A stretch of DNA of 64,000 nt from Sorangium cellulosum So ce56 (GTDB lineage Bacteria; Myxococcota_A; Polyangia; Polyangiales; Polyangiaceae): NCBI RefSeq assembly GCF_000067165.1, contig NC_010162.1, positions 4,422,501 to 4,486,500 on the forward strand. Direction: 5' to 3'. Below the pieces are notes generated by a model that saw nothing but the letters and a program-made list of their open reading frames with translations, was not told where the DNA came from and did not search any database. The position numbers were made by a program, and so were the translations under genes. Every line of letters starts with the position of its first letter. Position 1 is the stretch's first letter. Shown here piece by piece: positions 45,819 through 52,860 of this stretch.

Positions 45819-45857
45819 GTGGCGACACGCCGCAACGAAACCACGGCGTGTCGCCAC
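45819..45857 (+). promoter_or_regulatory. perfect 14-bp inverted repeat (hairpin or operator)
   Basis: GTGGCGACACGCCG (45819-45832) and CGGCGTGTCGCCAC (45844-45857) are exact reverse complements separated by 11 nt. It overlaps the expected start site of the sigma-54-like promoter and lies 44 nt before the GTG start. It could be a 5'-UTR hairpin, an operator or a terminator; there is no T-tract. The rest of the 321-bp gap 45581-45901 holds nothing else I recognise. Confidence 0.55.
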
Positions 45858-45901
45858 GGCGGCAGGCCCGAACCCATCAGACATCACAGGAGGTTTCCCC
45901 C

Positions 45902-46786
45902 GTGAGTGAATCACCGATGTTTTCGACCATGGTCCTCCCCCCGGAGCTCGTCGCGGACGACGTGATCGGTCTCCGAGATCAGATGAGCGCGCGGATCGCG
46001 GCGGTGCTCCGGCCGAAGGGCGGCAAGCGCAAAGAGGGCGACGCGCCGCTGCCCAAGGGGGTCGAGCCCGTCGCGGCGCTGCCGCCGCACATCGACAGAC
46101 CGTGGAAGCGGTTCGACGCAGCCGCGACCGAGCTCCAGGGGTTCCGCGGCTTGCGGGCGAGCACGCAGGCCGATCAGCGTCACGCCGCGCCGAGCGAGGC
46201 CGAGCGGAGCGCGGCGAACACCGGCAGCGACGACCGATGGCGCGCGCTCGAGCAGTGGAACGCGGGAGCCGCCGGGCTCTCCGACGATGGGGAGCCGCCG
46301 TCGCCCTCCGAGGCGCGCTGGCTGTATGGGCAGCTCTTCCCGGCGCCCGAGGGGCTGCGCTTCATCACGCGCCGGCCCCGCATCCAGTGGGCCGCGATGG
46401 TGCAGCGGATGAAGACGCTGGAGGAGGAGCGCGCGCAGGCGGTGATCGAGCAGTTCGGCGGGACCCGGCATTATCAGCAGCTTGTCGCCTCCCACGCGCG
46501 CTTCGGCGAGGCGTACGGCTTCACGACCGTGGTCCTCGCCAGGGAGGGCGGCCCGACGGATGGCCGGCCGCAGTGGAGCGCCGCCCGGGATGCGCTGCGG
46601 AGCCTGATCCAGAAGATCGAGAACCACGCCGATCCGGACATCCCGGGGAGCGAAACGCTCGCCGCGTTCCTGCTGGCGCCCTACGTCGAGATGGTCGACG
46701 ACCTCGCGAGATCCCGGCGCAAGGCCTCCGCCAAGAAGCCCGAGGCCATCTCGGCACCCCCGTTCGAGGCCGGCGGGACGCCGTGA
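45902..46786 (+). CDS. hypothetical protein
   Basis: 294 aa from GTG, chosen because AGGAGGT (45888-45894) sits 7 nt upstream, the best ribosome binding site in this half of the window. The sequence starts MSESPMFSTMVLPPELVADD, continues hydrophilic with a basic stretch (RPKGGKRKEG), then a helical central part (IQWAAMVQRMKTLEEERAQAVIEQF) and a Lys/Arg-rich C-terminus. No signal peptide, membrane segment or known motif seen. It is monocistronic with a candidate sigma-54 promoter and hairpin in front and a palindrome array behind. Strong signals for initiation and expression suggest a real, abundant protein; function not recognised. Confidence 0.8.
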   Translation: MSESPMFSTMVLPPELVADDVIGLRDQMSARIAAVLRPKGGKRKEGDAPLPKGVEPVAALPPHIDRPWKRFDAAATELQGFRGLRASTQADQRHAAPSEAERSAANTGSDDRWRALEQWNAGAAGLSDDGEPPSPSEARWLYGQLFPAPEGLRFITRRPRIQWAAMVQRMKTLEEERAQAVIEQFGGTRHYQQLVASHARFGEAYGFTTVVLAREGGPTDGRPQWSAARDALRSLIQKIENHADPDIPGSETLAAFLLAPYVEMVDDLARSRRKASAKKPEAISAPPFEAGGTP

Positions 46787-46820
46787 ACCCGTCCGGGTGA
46801 GCTGGCTCGTCCACGCGGGA

Positions 46821-46972
46821 GACGGGTGGCACCCGTCTCCCGGTGGACGTGCCTCCAAGAAAAGATGGGTGGCACCCATCTCCGCGGTGGACGTGCCTCC
46901 AAGAAAAGATGGGTGGCACTCGTCTCCCGGTGGACGTGCCTCCAAGAAAAGATGGGTGGCACCCGTCTCCGT
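46821..46972 (+). repeat. tandem palindrome array, four 17-bp palindromes at 43/44-bp period
   Basis: Palindromes lie at 46821-46837, 46864-46880, 46908-46924 and 46951-46967. Each has 8-nt arms around one base, separated by a conserved GGTGGACGTGCCTCCAAGAA-like spacer. Arms change in a compensated way: the first pairs GACGGGTG with CACCCGTC, the second GATGGGTG with CACCCATC; copies three and four keep wobble pairing. This suggests selection on a folded RNA or DNA cruciform, as in REP/BIME elements. The array fills the space after the hypothetical gene. The remaining 46973-47215 holds nothing recognisable. Confidence 0.8.
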
Positions 46973-47215
46973 GGTGGAGAGGCCATCCGCCGACCCCTGG
47001 ATCCCTTGGCCAGGCCGCGGACCTCGACCTGACCGAGACACGGCTGCGCGATCATCGAGCCGGTCGAGGTGATGCTATGGCGTATTCGCGCGCGATCCGC
47101 GCGTCGAGCCGGGCGAGGAAGATCCCGTCGAGATCCGCGCGAGCCGCGCACACGCCAGGTGGGCACGGGGGTGCTCGGCATGGCGAGGCCCTCTCCCGCT
47201 TCGCAGTCCGCCGCT

Positions 47216-47359
47216 TCAGATGGCCTGTTCCAGGAGCCCTCTCGCCACCAGCCCCTCGGGCAGAGGTGCCCCGGACCAGTAGCGCTCCGCAAACCTGCGG
47301 CGGAACGCCGCGACGGGATCGTCTCCGGCCGCCCATGGCTCTGGGATCCATCTCGTCAC
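47216..47359 (-). CDS. small hypothetical protein (47 aa)
   Basis: GTG 47359 overlaps the stop of the upstream lipoprotein gene (GTGA), as in the junction one gene earlier. Predicted product MTRWIPEPWAAGDDPVAAFR... ending GLLEQAI. It is amphipathic with several Trp/Arg residues and no signal peptide. The overlap geometry and codon-biased third positions argue for a real last gene of the minus-strand operon, but shortness leaves chance possible. Confidence 0.45.
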   Translation of the reverse strand: MTRWIPEPWAAGDDPVAAFRRRFAERYWSGAPLPEGLVARGLLEQAI

Positions 47360-48492
47360 GGCGCTCCGATCTTGATGGGCCGAGCCTGGCGCGTGTACCG
47401 CCCGACGCGGCCCGTGATGAGCCAGATGGATCCCGGCGCGTTCGGGATCGGGACGGTGAGTACGGCGCTCCGCGTCGCCACGTCCTCAATGTCCATCGCC
47501 TCCGTCTGCGGCTGACCGGTCGCCGGAACCCCATCGAGCTCGTACGTCAGGCTCGCTTCGGAGAGGTGGATATCGTGGGGCGCTGTGACCACGACCGTGA
47601 CGGCTTTGCCCGCCGTGACGCTGCAGACCGGCGCGGCCGCGGCGTCAGGCATCGCGACGCATTCGGGCACGACGATCTCCAGCGCGGGCTGCTGCAGGAG
47701 CAGCGTCACGGTCTTCCGGGTGCTGGCCACCGTCACGTCGATACCCCATACGTCGGCGTCGTCTCCGGCCGGGACGAGCAGCGAGCCCGTCCCTTCGAGC
47801 ACGGTTCCGCTCTGCTGAGGGGACAGCGCGACCTCCGCCGTCTCGGCGAGCGGGACGCCGTTGAGCCGCGACGAGAGGCGCGCCGACCGCGGATCGGTTC
47901 CGATCGGCGCGGTGACGGTAACATGGGCGCGCCCGACGTTGGCGGCGAGCGGGGCGCAGTCGTCGGTCGTGCACTCGGCGACGCTGATCGTGAAATCGGG
48001 GGCGTCAATCGACAGGAGGTCGACCTCGCCGGAGAACCCCTCGGCGGCCTTGGCCCGGACGCTCAGGGTGCGCGCAACCTGCGCCGGAGCGGTGAAGCCG
48101 GCGGAAAACACGACGCGGCCGTCCTTCTGGCGATGCAGCACGGGGGCGGCGGGGGCCGGGACCTCGCGCTCGTCCTCGATCAGCGTGATCGTGGGCGAAG
48201 GCGGGGCGACGTTGGCCTGGAGCTCGACCGAGCCATAGTCGACAATGACGCGCATCCGGTCCGAGCCGGCCATGAAGCCGCACGCCGCCGCCGTGCCGCA
48301 GGTCTCGCCCGAGAGGTCGATCTCGGCCGCAGGCGCCGTCGAGCTCGGGCAGGTCTCATAGCAGCCCTTCTCAAAGCTCAGCTTCTGAACCGAGACGATG
48401 GGCTGCGCCGGAGGGGCCTCGTCGTTCGCGCCCCCGCAGCCGATCGCCGCCGCGAGGGAGGGCAACGCAAGGAGCAGCGATCGTCGCGTCAC
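47356..48492 (-). CDS. predicted lipoprotein with beta-rich (Ig-like) domains
   Basis: 378 aa. The GTG start overlaps the stop of the 98-aa gene (GTGA), so the two are coupled. The N-terminus MTRRSLLLALPSLAAAIGCGG is a lipoprotein signal peptide with a lipobox-like AIGC, predicting acylation and anchoring in the envelope. The mature part is Thr/Val-rich with paired cysteines (GCYETCP, GETCGTAAACG, CTTDDC, VPECV...APVCS) and strand patterns typical of repeated Ig-like beta-sandwiches (SARLSSRLNGVPLAETAEVALSP and similar). It probably sits on the cell surface or in the periplasm together with the other exported product of this operon. No enzyme motif. Role unknown. Confidence 0.82.
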   Translation of the reverse strand: MTRRSLLLALPSLAAAIGCGGANDEAPPAQPIVSVQKLSFEKGCYETCPSSTAPAAEIDLSGETCGTAAACGFMAGSDRMRVIVDYGSVELQANVAPPSPTITLIEDEREVPAPAAPVLHRQKDGRVVFSAGFTAPAQVARTLSVRAKAAEGFSGEVDLLSIDAPDFTISVAECTTDDCAPLAANVGRAHVTVTAPIGTDPRSARLSSRLNGVPLAETAEVALSPQQSGTVLEGTGSLLVPAGDDADVWGIDVTVASTRKTVTLLLQQPALEIVVPECVAMPDAAAAPVCSVTAGKAVTVVVTAPHDIHLSEASLTYELDGVPATGQPQTEAMDIEDVATRSAVLTVPIPNAPGSIWLITGRVGRYTRQARPIKIGAP

Positions 48493-48785
48493 GGCTCCAC
48501 CCTGGTCCGCGCGCGCGCGACAGACCCCGCGAGCTCGGCCGTAACCACGCACTCCACGTGGTCGTCGTGCTTGGCCGTGAAGGTGAGGCCCACCGAGATC
48601 CGGTCCCGCCCCATGGGCGCCGGCACGCTCGTGGGCGACACCGACACGAGCGTGGCTGGTGCTGCCGAGACCGTGATCTTGAGGCCTTCGTCCTGAGCCT
48701 CGTACTCGAATTCGACGTCGACCTTGACCCCCGATTGGACGACCGGAGGGACCGTGATAGACCTGACCCTGTTCACTGAGCTCAT
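48489..48785 (-). CDS. small beta-rich hypothetical protein (98 aa)
   Basis: ATG 48785 has AAAGGAG about 8 nt upstream on the minus strand. The product alternates short strands (ITVPPVVQSGVKVDVEFEYEA..., DDHVECVVTAELAG) and looks like one Ig-like/CARDB-like beta domain. No signal peptide is evident. It lies 77 nt after the large secreted protein gene and overlaps the following lipoprotein gene by GTGA, so the operon order is secreted protein, this, lipoprotein, 47-aa ORF. Function unknown. Confidence 0.8.
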   Translation of the reverse strand: MSSVNRVRSITVPPVVQSGVKVDVEFEYEAQDEGLKITVSAAPATLVSVSPTSVPAPMGRDRISVGLTFTAKHDDHVECVVTAELAGSVARARTRVEP

Positions 48786-48862
48786 GGCGTTTGCTCCTTT
48801 GGCATGACTGTCGCATGCGGCCGGGCGGCGCCATCGCTGCCGCGGCTCGCTCGAGAAGCTCC

Positions 48863-51079
48863 TCATTGCGGCTCGACCGTCACCTTCCGCCCCCGCACCG
48901 CCGCGACGAAATCGGGGATGTTCGCCTGGACCGACAGGCCCACGTAGGGGCTGACATAGGCGTCCTGCGTCTCCTGCGTAAGCGTCGAGCTCCGCTTGCC
49001 GAGGAACGACGCGCCGGCCGAGGCCGTGACGTAGGGCAGCGGCTGCAACGCGAGGCCCGCGAAGATCGGCGGCAGGTTTGATCCGGCGAGCCCGCCGTAA
49101 CGACCCTCCGGCCCGAACGGCCCTTTGCTCAGGCCGACGCCGACCTCCAGTCCGAACAGGCGATTGACATCGGACCACCCGTTGGACCACATCGGCTCGT
49201 CCACGGGGTTCGGCCAGAGATAGAGCTGCACACCGAGGTAGTTGATCCACACCGCGCCCGGCAAGGCGGAGAGGTGGGACCAGCCGACCGTCGGTGTCAG
49301 GTAATGAAACACCCACGTCTCCGCCGTGACCCCCACCCGCAGATCGATGGTCGCGGTGCGCAGCGGCGTCGAGCTGAGCTGCTTCAAGTGCTCGGCCAGC
49401 TCGGCCGTCTTCTGCGTCCAGGTGCGGGCGCTCTCCAGGTAGCTGGCGAGCTGGACGACGACGTAGCCGAGGGGGTTTTCCCGTGGCGTGTCGTACCCCG
49501 GCCATGTCGGGGCGACCGCCGACACGCCTGCGCTGCACGACGGGGCGCGCCGGTCCGCGGCCGCGCGCCGGAGGTCGTCGCTGCACGGCCCGAGCACCTG
49601 ATCGAGCCAGCGACCGAGGGACGCATAGATGAATTGCGCGCTGAGATCGGGCGGCGGGGGCGCCGAGGCACCCGCCGCGGCCTGCTCCGCCCGCGCCTTC
49701 CAGGCCCGGACGAGCGCTGCATGCACCCGGTCGAGCCAATCATGGAGCGCAGCGATTTCCATGAGCTTGTCCTCGGTCGGCACGCTGCCGGAGCCCGCCT
49801 CCAGCGCCGGCCGCAGCACCCGATCGGGGATCTCCTTCATCGGGACATACGCGCCGCCTGCGAGGACCTTGCCCTGGGAGAGCTGGAGCACGTCAAGGAA
49901 CGACACGTTGCTGTCGGGGAGGAAGACCGTCTTCGGATCGAACGGGATCGGCGGGTGTTTGCCGGGCTTGCCGGGGGTGAGATCCGCGGCGACCCGCGCG
50001 CGATCGAACGTGTCGAACAGGCCGAGGTGATTTACGCTGATCTGCACGTCGTCCGTGAAGAACCTGATGCGCTTGGCCGCTGGATCGGGGAAGGATTGGA
50101 TTCCTCTTCCGTGTCGCGCGAGCAGCGCGACGGCGAGCCCGGCGAGCGGATCGGTGGCGATGGGGCGATAGTCGGGAAAATCGTACTTCTTGATGGCCAG
50201 GTCCTCCCACCTCCTGGCGAGCTGGGCGACCCTCCGGGGTGCATTCGCGAGGTGCTCTGCCGTCGGAAAGAGCTCGGCTCGGACCGTCTCGACGGCTTTC
50301 TTCCGCGCGTCTTCGTTGAGGCCTTTGACGGCCTTGCCGACAGCCTCGTCGAGCCTGGCCAGAGTGTCCTTCTGGCACGCGGCGCGCTCCTCCTCGGTCG
50401 CTTTGGCCTCGCACGCCGGCCACTCCAGCCCGAAGCGCGAGAGCGCCTTCCTGATCTCGCCGTCGCGCTTCGGCAGCTTGCTGATCTCGTACCCGAGCAG
50501 GCAATACCGGGCGCTGGGCCGGAAGAATTCTGACTTTGGGATCAGGATCTTGAATTCGTTGTCCTTCGTGCCGGGCGCCCTCTCCCAGGGCGGGACAACG
50601 AGCGCCGCATGTCCGTCGCGGAGCCCCTGGTAATTCGTCCTGTCGGCCACCGTGCCGTTCGCGGGTGGGCTCCATATCTCCCCGATGTTGACGACGCCGC
50701 TGCGGGGCGGAGAGAACACGTCACCGCGGATCGTCGATAGCGCGCTGCGCACCGCGGCGCAATTGTCCGGCCGCTCGTAGAGATGGACGTTGCTCCCCAG
50801 GGCGCCATAGGAGTGCCGGACGAATACCAGGTGCACCTTATCGACGCTGGGCGCGCCGAGGGTGCCTGCGATATAGAAGCTCGAGCCGAGGGGCATCTCC
50901 TGGTCGGGGCCGGCCTGCGTGAGCGTCACCGTCGGGATCTCCCCGGCGGTGGCGCTTCGCGGAGACGCCGCGAGCGCCAGGGCGACGAGCCATGCACGCC
51001 CGGCGCGGCTCGGGCCCAGAGGAGCGCGCGCGAGATTCGCCGCGCTGGACGCGGCGTTGCGAAGATCTTTGATCAGCAT
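48863..51079 (-). CDS. large secreted protein with C-terminal beta-barrel-like region
   Basis: 738 aa; the ATG has GAGAGG upstream on the minus strand. A signal peptide follows a basic N-region (WLVALALAASPRSATAG, cleavage near 46). The middle is mixed alpha/beta with a long charged helical section (about 200-300). The final 170 residues have alternating strands rich in aromatic and Gly residues (DLRVGVTAETWVFHYLTPTVGWSHL, LFGLEVGVGLSKGPFG, YVTASAGASFLG, YVSPYVGLSVQANIP), the pattern of an outer-membrane barrel, though the last residue is Gln rather than aromatic. First gene of a minus-strand operon with a lipoprotein, suggesting an envelope complex. It faces the predicted conflict operon across a shared 340-bp control region. 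No family recognised. Confidence 0.8.
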   Translation of the reverse strand: MLIKDLRNAASSAANLARAPLGPSRAGRAWLVALALAASPRSATAGEIPTVTLTQAGPDQEMPLGSSFYIAGTLGAPSVDKVHLVFVRHSYGALGSNVHLYERPDNCAAVRSALSTIRGDVFSPPRSGVVNIGEIWSPPANGTVADRTNYQGLRDGHAALVVPPWERAPGTKDNEFKILIPKSEFFRPSARYCLLGYEISKLPKRDGEIRKALSRFGLEWPACEAKATEEERAACQKDTLARLDEAVGKAVKGLNEDARKKAVETVRAELFPTAEHLANAPRRVAQLARRWEDLAIKKYDFPDYRPIATDPLAGLAVALLARHGRGIQSFPDPAAKRIRFFTDDVQISVNHLGLFDTFDRARVAADLTPGKPGKHPPIPFDPKTVFLPDSNVSFLDVLQLSQGKVLAGGAYVPMKEIPDRVLRPALEAGSGSVPTEDKLMEIAALHDWLDRVHAALVRAWKARAEQAAAGASAPPPPDLSAQFIYASLGRWLDQVLGPCSDDLRRAAADRRAPSCSAGVSAVAPTWPGYDTPRENPLGYVVVQLASYLESARTWTQKTAELAEHLKQLSSTPLRTATIDLRVGVTAETWVFHYLTPTVGWSHLSALPGAVWINYLGVQLYLWPNPVDEPMWSNGWSDVNRLFGLEVGVGLSKGPFGPEGRYGGLAGSNLPPIFAGLALQPLPYVTASAGASFLGKRSSTLTQETQDAYVSPYVGLSVQANIPDFVAAVRGRKVTVEPQ

Positions 51080-51170
51080 CGGACTGTACCTCTCCCACGC
51101 CGTGGCCGGCGCTCAGCCCCCGCCCGCCGGGGCGCCCACCATCGGCGTCCCCGAGCTCGATGCGCCCTCA

Positions 51171-51186
51171 ATCAACCTCCGTGCCA
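51171..51186 (-). promoter_or_regulatory. candidate sigma-54 promoter for the minus operon
   Basis: Reads TGGCACGGAGGTTGAT on the minus strand: a perfect TGGCACG, four spacer bases, then TTGA where TTGC is expected. The C to A change at the -12 GC weakens it. Transcription would begin about 80 nt before ATG 51079. Confidence 0.4.
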
Positions 51187-51373
51187 GGGGACGGGCCTGC
51201 GGTCCTGCGGTGTTCTCGGCGCGGCGCTCGATGGCGCTGGGCGGTTCCGGCCGGAGGCGCTCCTCGGACTGGTCGGAATCGGCCACGTCCCGAGCGGCTC
51301 GTCGCCGAGGTCCGCTCCGCTCCGAGCCACGAATGTGCGCCTTCGTGACGGCGCGCTGGACATCGCCGCGAGA

Positions 51374-51389
51374 CGGCACGATGCTGGCA
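51374..51389 (+). promoter_or_regulatory. candidate sigma-54 promoter for the plus operon
   Basis: CGGCACGATGCTGGCA has GG-N10-GC spacing and matches TGGCACG-N4-TTGCW except for the first T and the second T of TTGC. The predicted start, near 51400, is about 20 nt before ATG 51420 and leaves room for the ribosome binding site. Confidence 0.45.
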
Positions 51390-51419
51390 TGTTGCCGCCC
51401 CTGGCCAGGAGGGAAGTTC

Positions 51420-51941
51420 ATGTCGACGCAATTGGAGGCGCGTGAGAGGATCTACAGGAACCTGTTCGGTGAGCCCGCGGACGAGGCCCGTGTGGCGGAG
51501 CTCAAGGAGGCGTTGCTCGGCTTCAGCCCGAGCACCCGTGGGAGCGAGTCGAGGGCGATCGAGGTCCTCCGGGCGCTGAACGGGGGCGAGGATCCCCCGT
51601 TCGATTTGAGTCAGCTCGCGGCGTTGCAGAAGGTCTTCATCCCGCCGCGACCCATGTCACCCGTGCAGGCGGACGATGGCGCCGCGCTCGCGGCCAGGCG
51701 CTACTGGCATGCGCTGGTCTTCGGGGGCGTGGACCAGGTGCGAGACCTCTGGAAACGGCTGCACGATTTCGCGGCGGTCCGCACCAACGAGAACCGCGCG
51801 CGCGTCGTCGAGCTGCTCGTGATCATGATACCGGGGAGCACGTGGGGCGATGACCAGCTCGACGCCCTCGTGACGATCTCGGTTCGCGAAACCGCTTATC
51901 GCAGCCTCGCCTGGTGGGACACCGTCCATGATGCCTGGTAA
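51420..51941 (+). CDS. hypothetical protein, first gene of the predicted conflict operon
   Basis: 173 aa; ATG 51420 follows AGGAGGGA at good spacing. The N-terminal third is helical and charged (ERIYRNLFGEPADEARVAELKEALLG), with a second helical block (AARRYWHALVFGGVDQVRDLWKRLHDF) and an aromatic C-terminal end (YRSLAWWDTVHDAW). No motif or membrane segment. The stop lies 14 nt inside the next gene, so translation is coupled. As the first product of a cassette of proteases and TIR/STAND proteins it may be a small adaptor or death-fold-like module, but that is a guess from position only. Confidence 0.8.
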   Translation: MSTQLEARERIYRNLFGEPADEARVAELKEALLGFSPSTRGSESRAIEVLRALNGGEDPPFDLSQLAALQKVFIPPRPMSPVQADDGAALAARRYWHALVFGGVDQVRDLWKRLHDFAAVRTNENRARVVELLVIMIPGSTWGDDQLDALVTISVRETAYRSLAWWDTVHDAW

Positions 51942-52860
51942 CGAGCCCCGGCCGCGCATCGACGATACGTTCGCCGCCGTCGTCGCCGACTTGCCCACCG
52001 ATCTCCGCCGCGAGGCCGAGCACCTTCCTCATCGCTTGGGGCTCACGCGGAGCCCCGACGGCGCATGGGAGGATTTCGTGGTCATGGACCCGAACCGCGA
52101 TCTGCCACGGTACGCCGCCGAGGACCCGGCGCGCCCGGGGCATTGCCGCCTCGCGAGCGGACCGCTCCTCGCGTATCGCCGTGCGCACCACTGCGCCGCG
52201 GTGTACGGCCTCATCGCCGATCGCATCGCGGACGGGCAGGTGGCCCAGTCCCGGGTCTTCGTGCGCTTGCGCGACGAGGTCCTCCGCGCCTGGATCCGTG
52301 CGCTCGGGGTCGCCACCGGCTCGCCGGCGCGCGCCCGCGCCGTCGTTGGCACGGCGCTCCGCGCGACGGAGTGGGGGAACGCTCGGGAGCGGCGCGCGCT
52401 CGTCCGCGCAAGGTGCCGCGGTGAGGGGACACTGTCGGCTCGCGAGTACTTCGCCTTCACCTCCGCCAAGCTGCGCTGGTTCGGCGCCACCGCGCACGGT
52501 TTGCTCCTCTCGCTGGGCGAGCCCGGCCGCGCTGGCGCTCTGCGGAGGACCTACGATATCTTCTCCATCGCGCTCCAGTGCATCGACGACGCGCTGGACG
52601 ACGCGAGCGATCGGCGGACGCGTGGCGCAAGCTTCCCCTCGGCCCTCGGCTTCCCGCCGGGTGGCCTGCTCGCCGCGGCGCCGGGGCTCATCGGCCGCGC
52701 GGCCTCGCTCGCCCGCGCCGCGCGATTCCACGAATTCGGCCTGTGGCTCGAGCGGGTCACCGCGACGCTCGAGCGCTGGCCCATTCCCGGCGATCCGCTT
52801 CAGAGCTCGCTGGCCGCCGCTGTTCTTCATGCCGCCGTCGAGGAGGCCCATCATGGCTGA
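51928..52860 (+). CDS. prenyl-synthase-like (DDxxD) hypothetical protein
   Basis: 310 aa from ATG 51928, overlapping the upstream gene. All-helical in appearance. A single segment, QCIDDALDDASDRR (Asp 220-221 and 224), matches the first aspartate-rich motif of class I isoprenyl diphosphate synthases (DDxxD followed by RR), which binds diphosphate through Mg2+. However, the motif lies at about residue 220 rather than the usual early position, and no second Asp-rich motif is obvious. It could be a diverged or fused prenyl-synthase fold, or a chance resemblance. It sits between the small first gene and the subtilase, with 4- to 14-nt class overlaps on both sides, so it is a core member of the cassette. 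Biochemical role unknown. Confidence 0.7.
   Translation: MMPGNEPRPRIDDTFAAVVADLPTDLRREAEHLPHRLGLTRSPDGAWEDFVVMDPNRDLPRYAAEDPARPGHCRLASGPLLAYRRAHHCAAVYGLIADRIADGQVAQSRVFVRLRDEVLRAWIRALGVATGSPARARAVVGTALRATEWGNARERRALVRARCRGEGTLSAREYFAFTSAKLRWFGATAHGLLLSLGEPGRAGALRRTYDIFSIALQCIDDALDDASDRRTRGASFPSALGFPPGGLLAAAPGLIGRAASLARAARFHEFGLWLERVTATLERWPIPGDPLQSSLAAAVLHAAVEEAHHG

Larger units (their letters stand above)
51080..51419. other. divergent control region between the two operons
   Basis: 340 bp without a supported gene. It holds a minus-strand sigma-54-like element at 51171-51186, a plus-strand one at 51374-51389 and, between them, a perfect 10-bp palindrome TCCGGCCGGA at 51246-51255 that could be part of an activator site. 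The plus-strand gene has a strong AGGAGGGA ribosome binding site at about 51407. Confidence 0.6.

Noticed and set aside
46821..46972. CRISPR array
   Set aside because: Spacing is regular, but what would be the spacers is itself conserved and the units are palindromes of only 17 bp; no cas genes are nearby.
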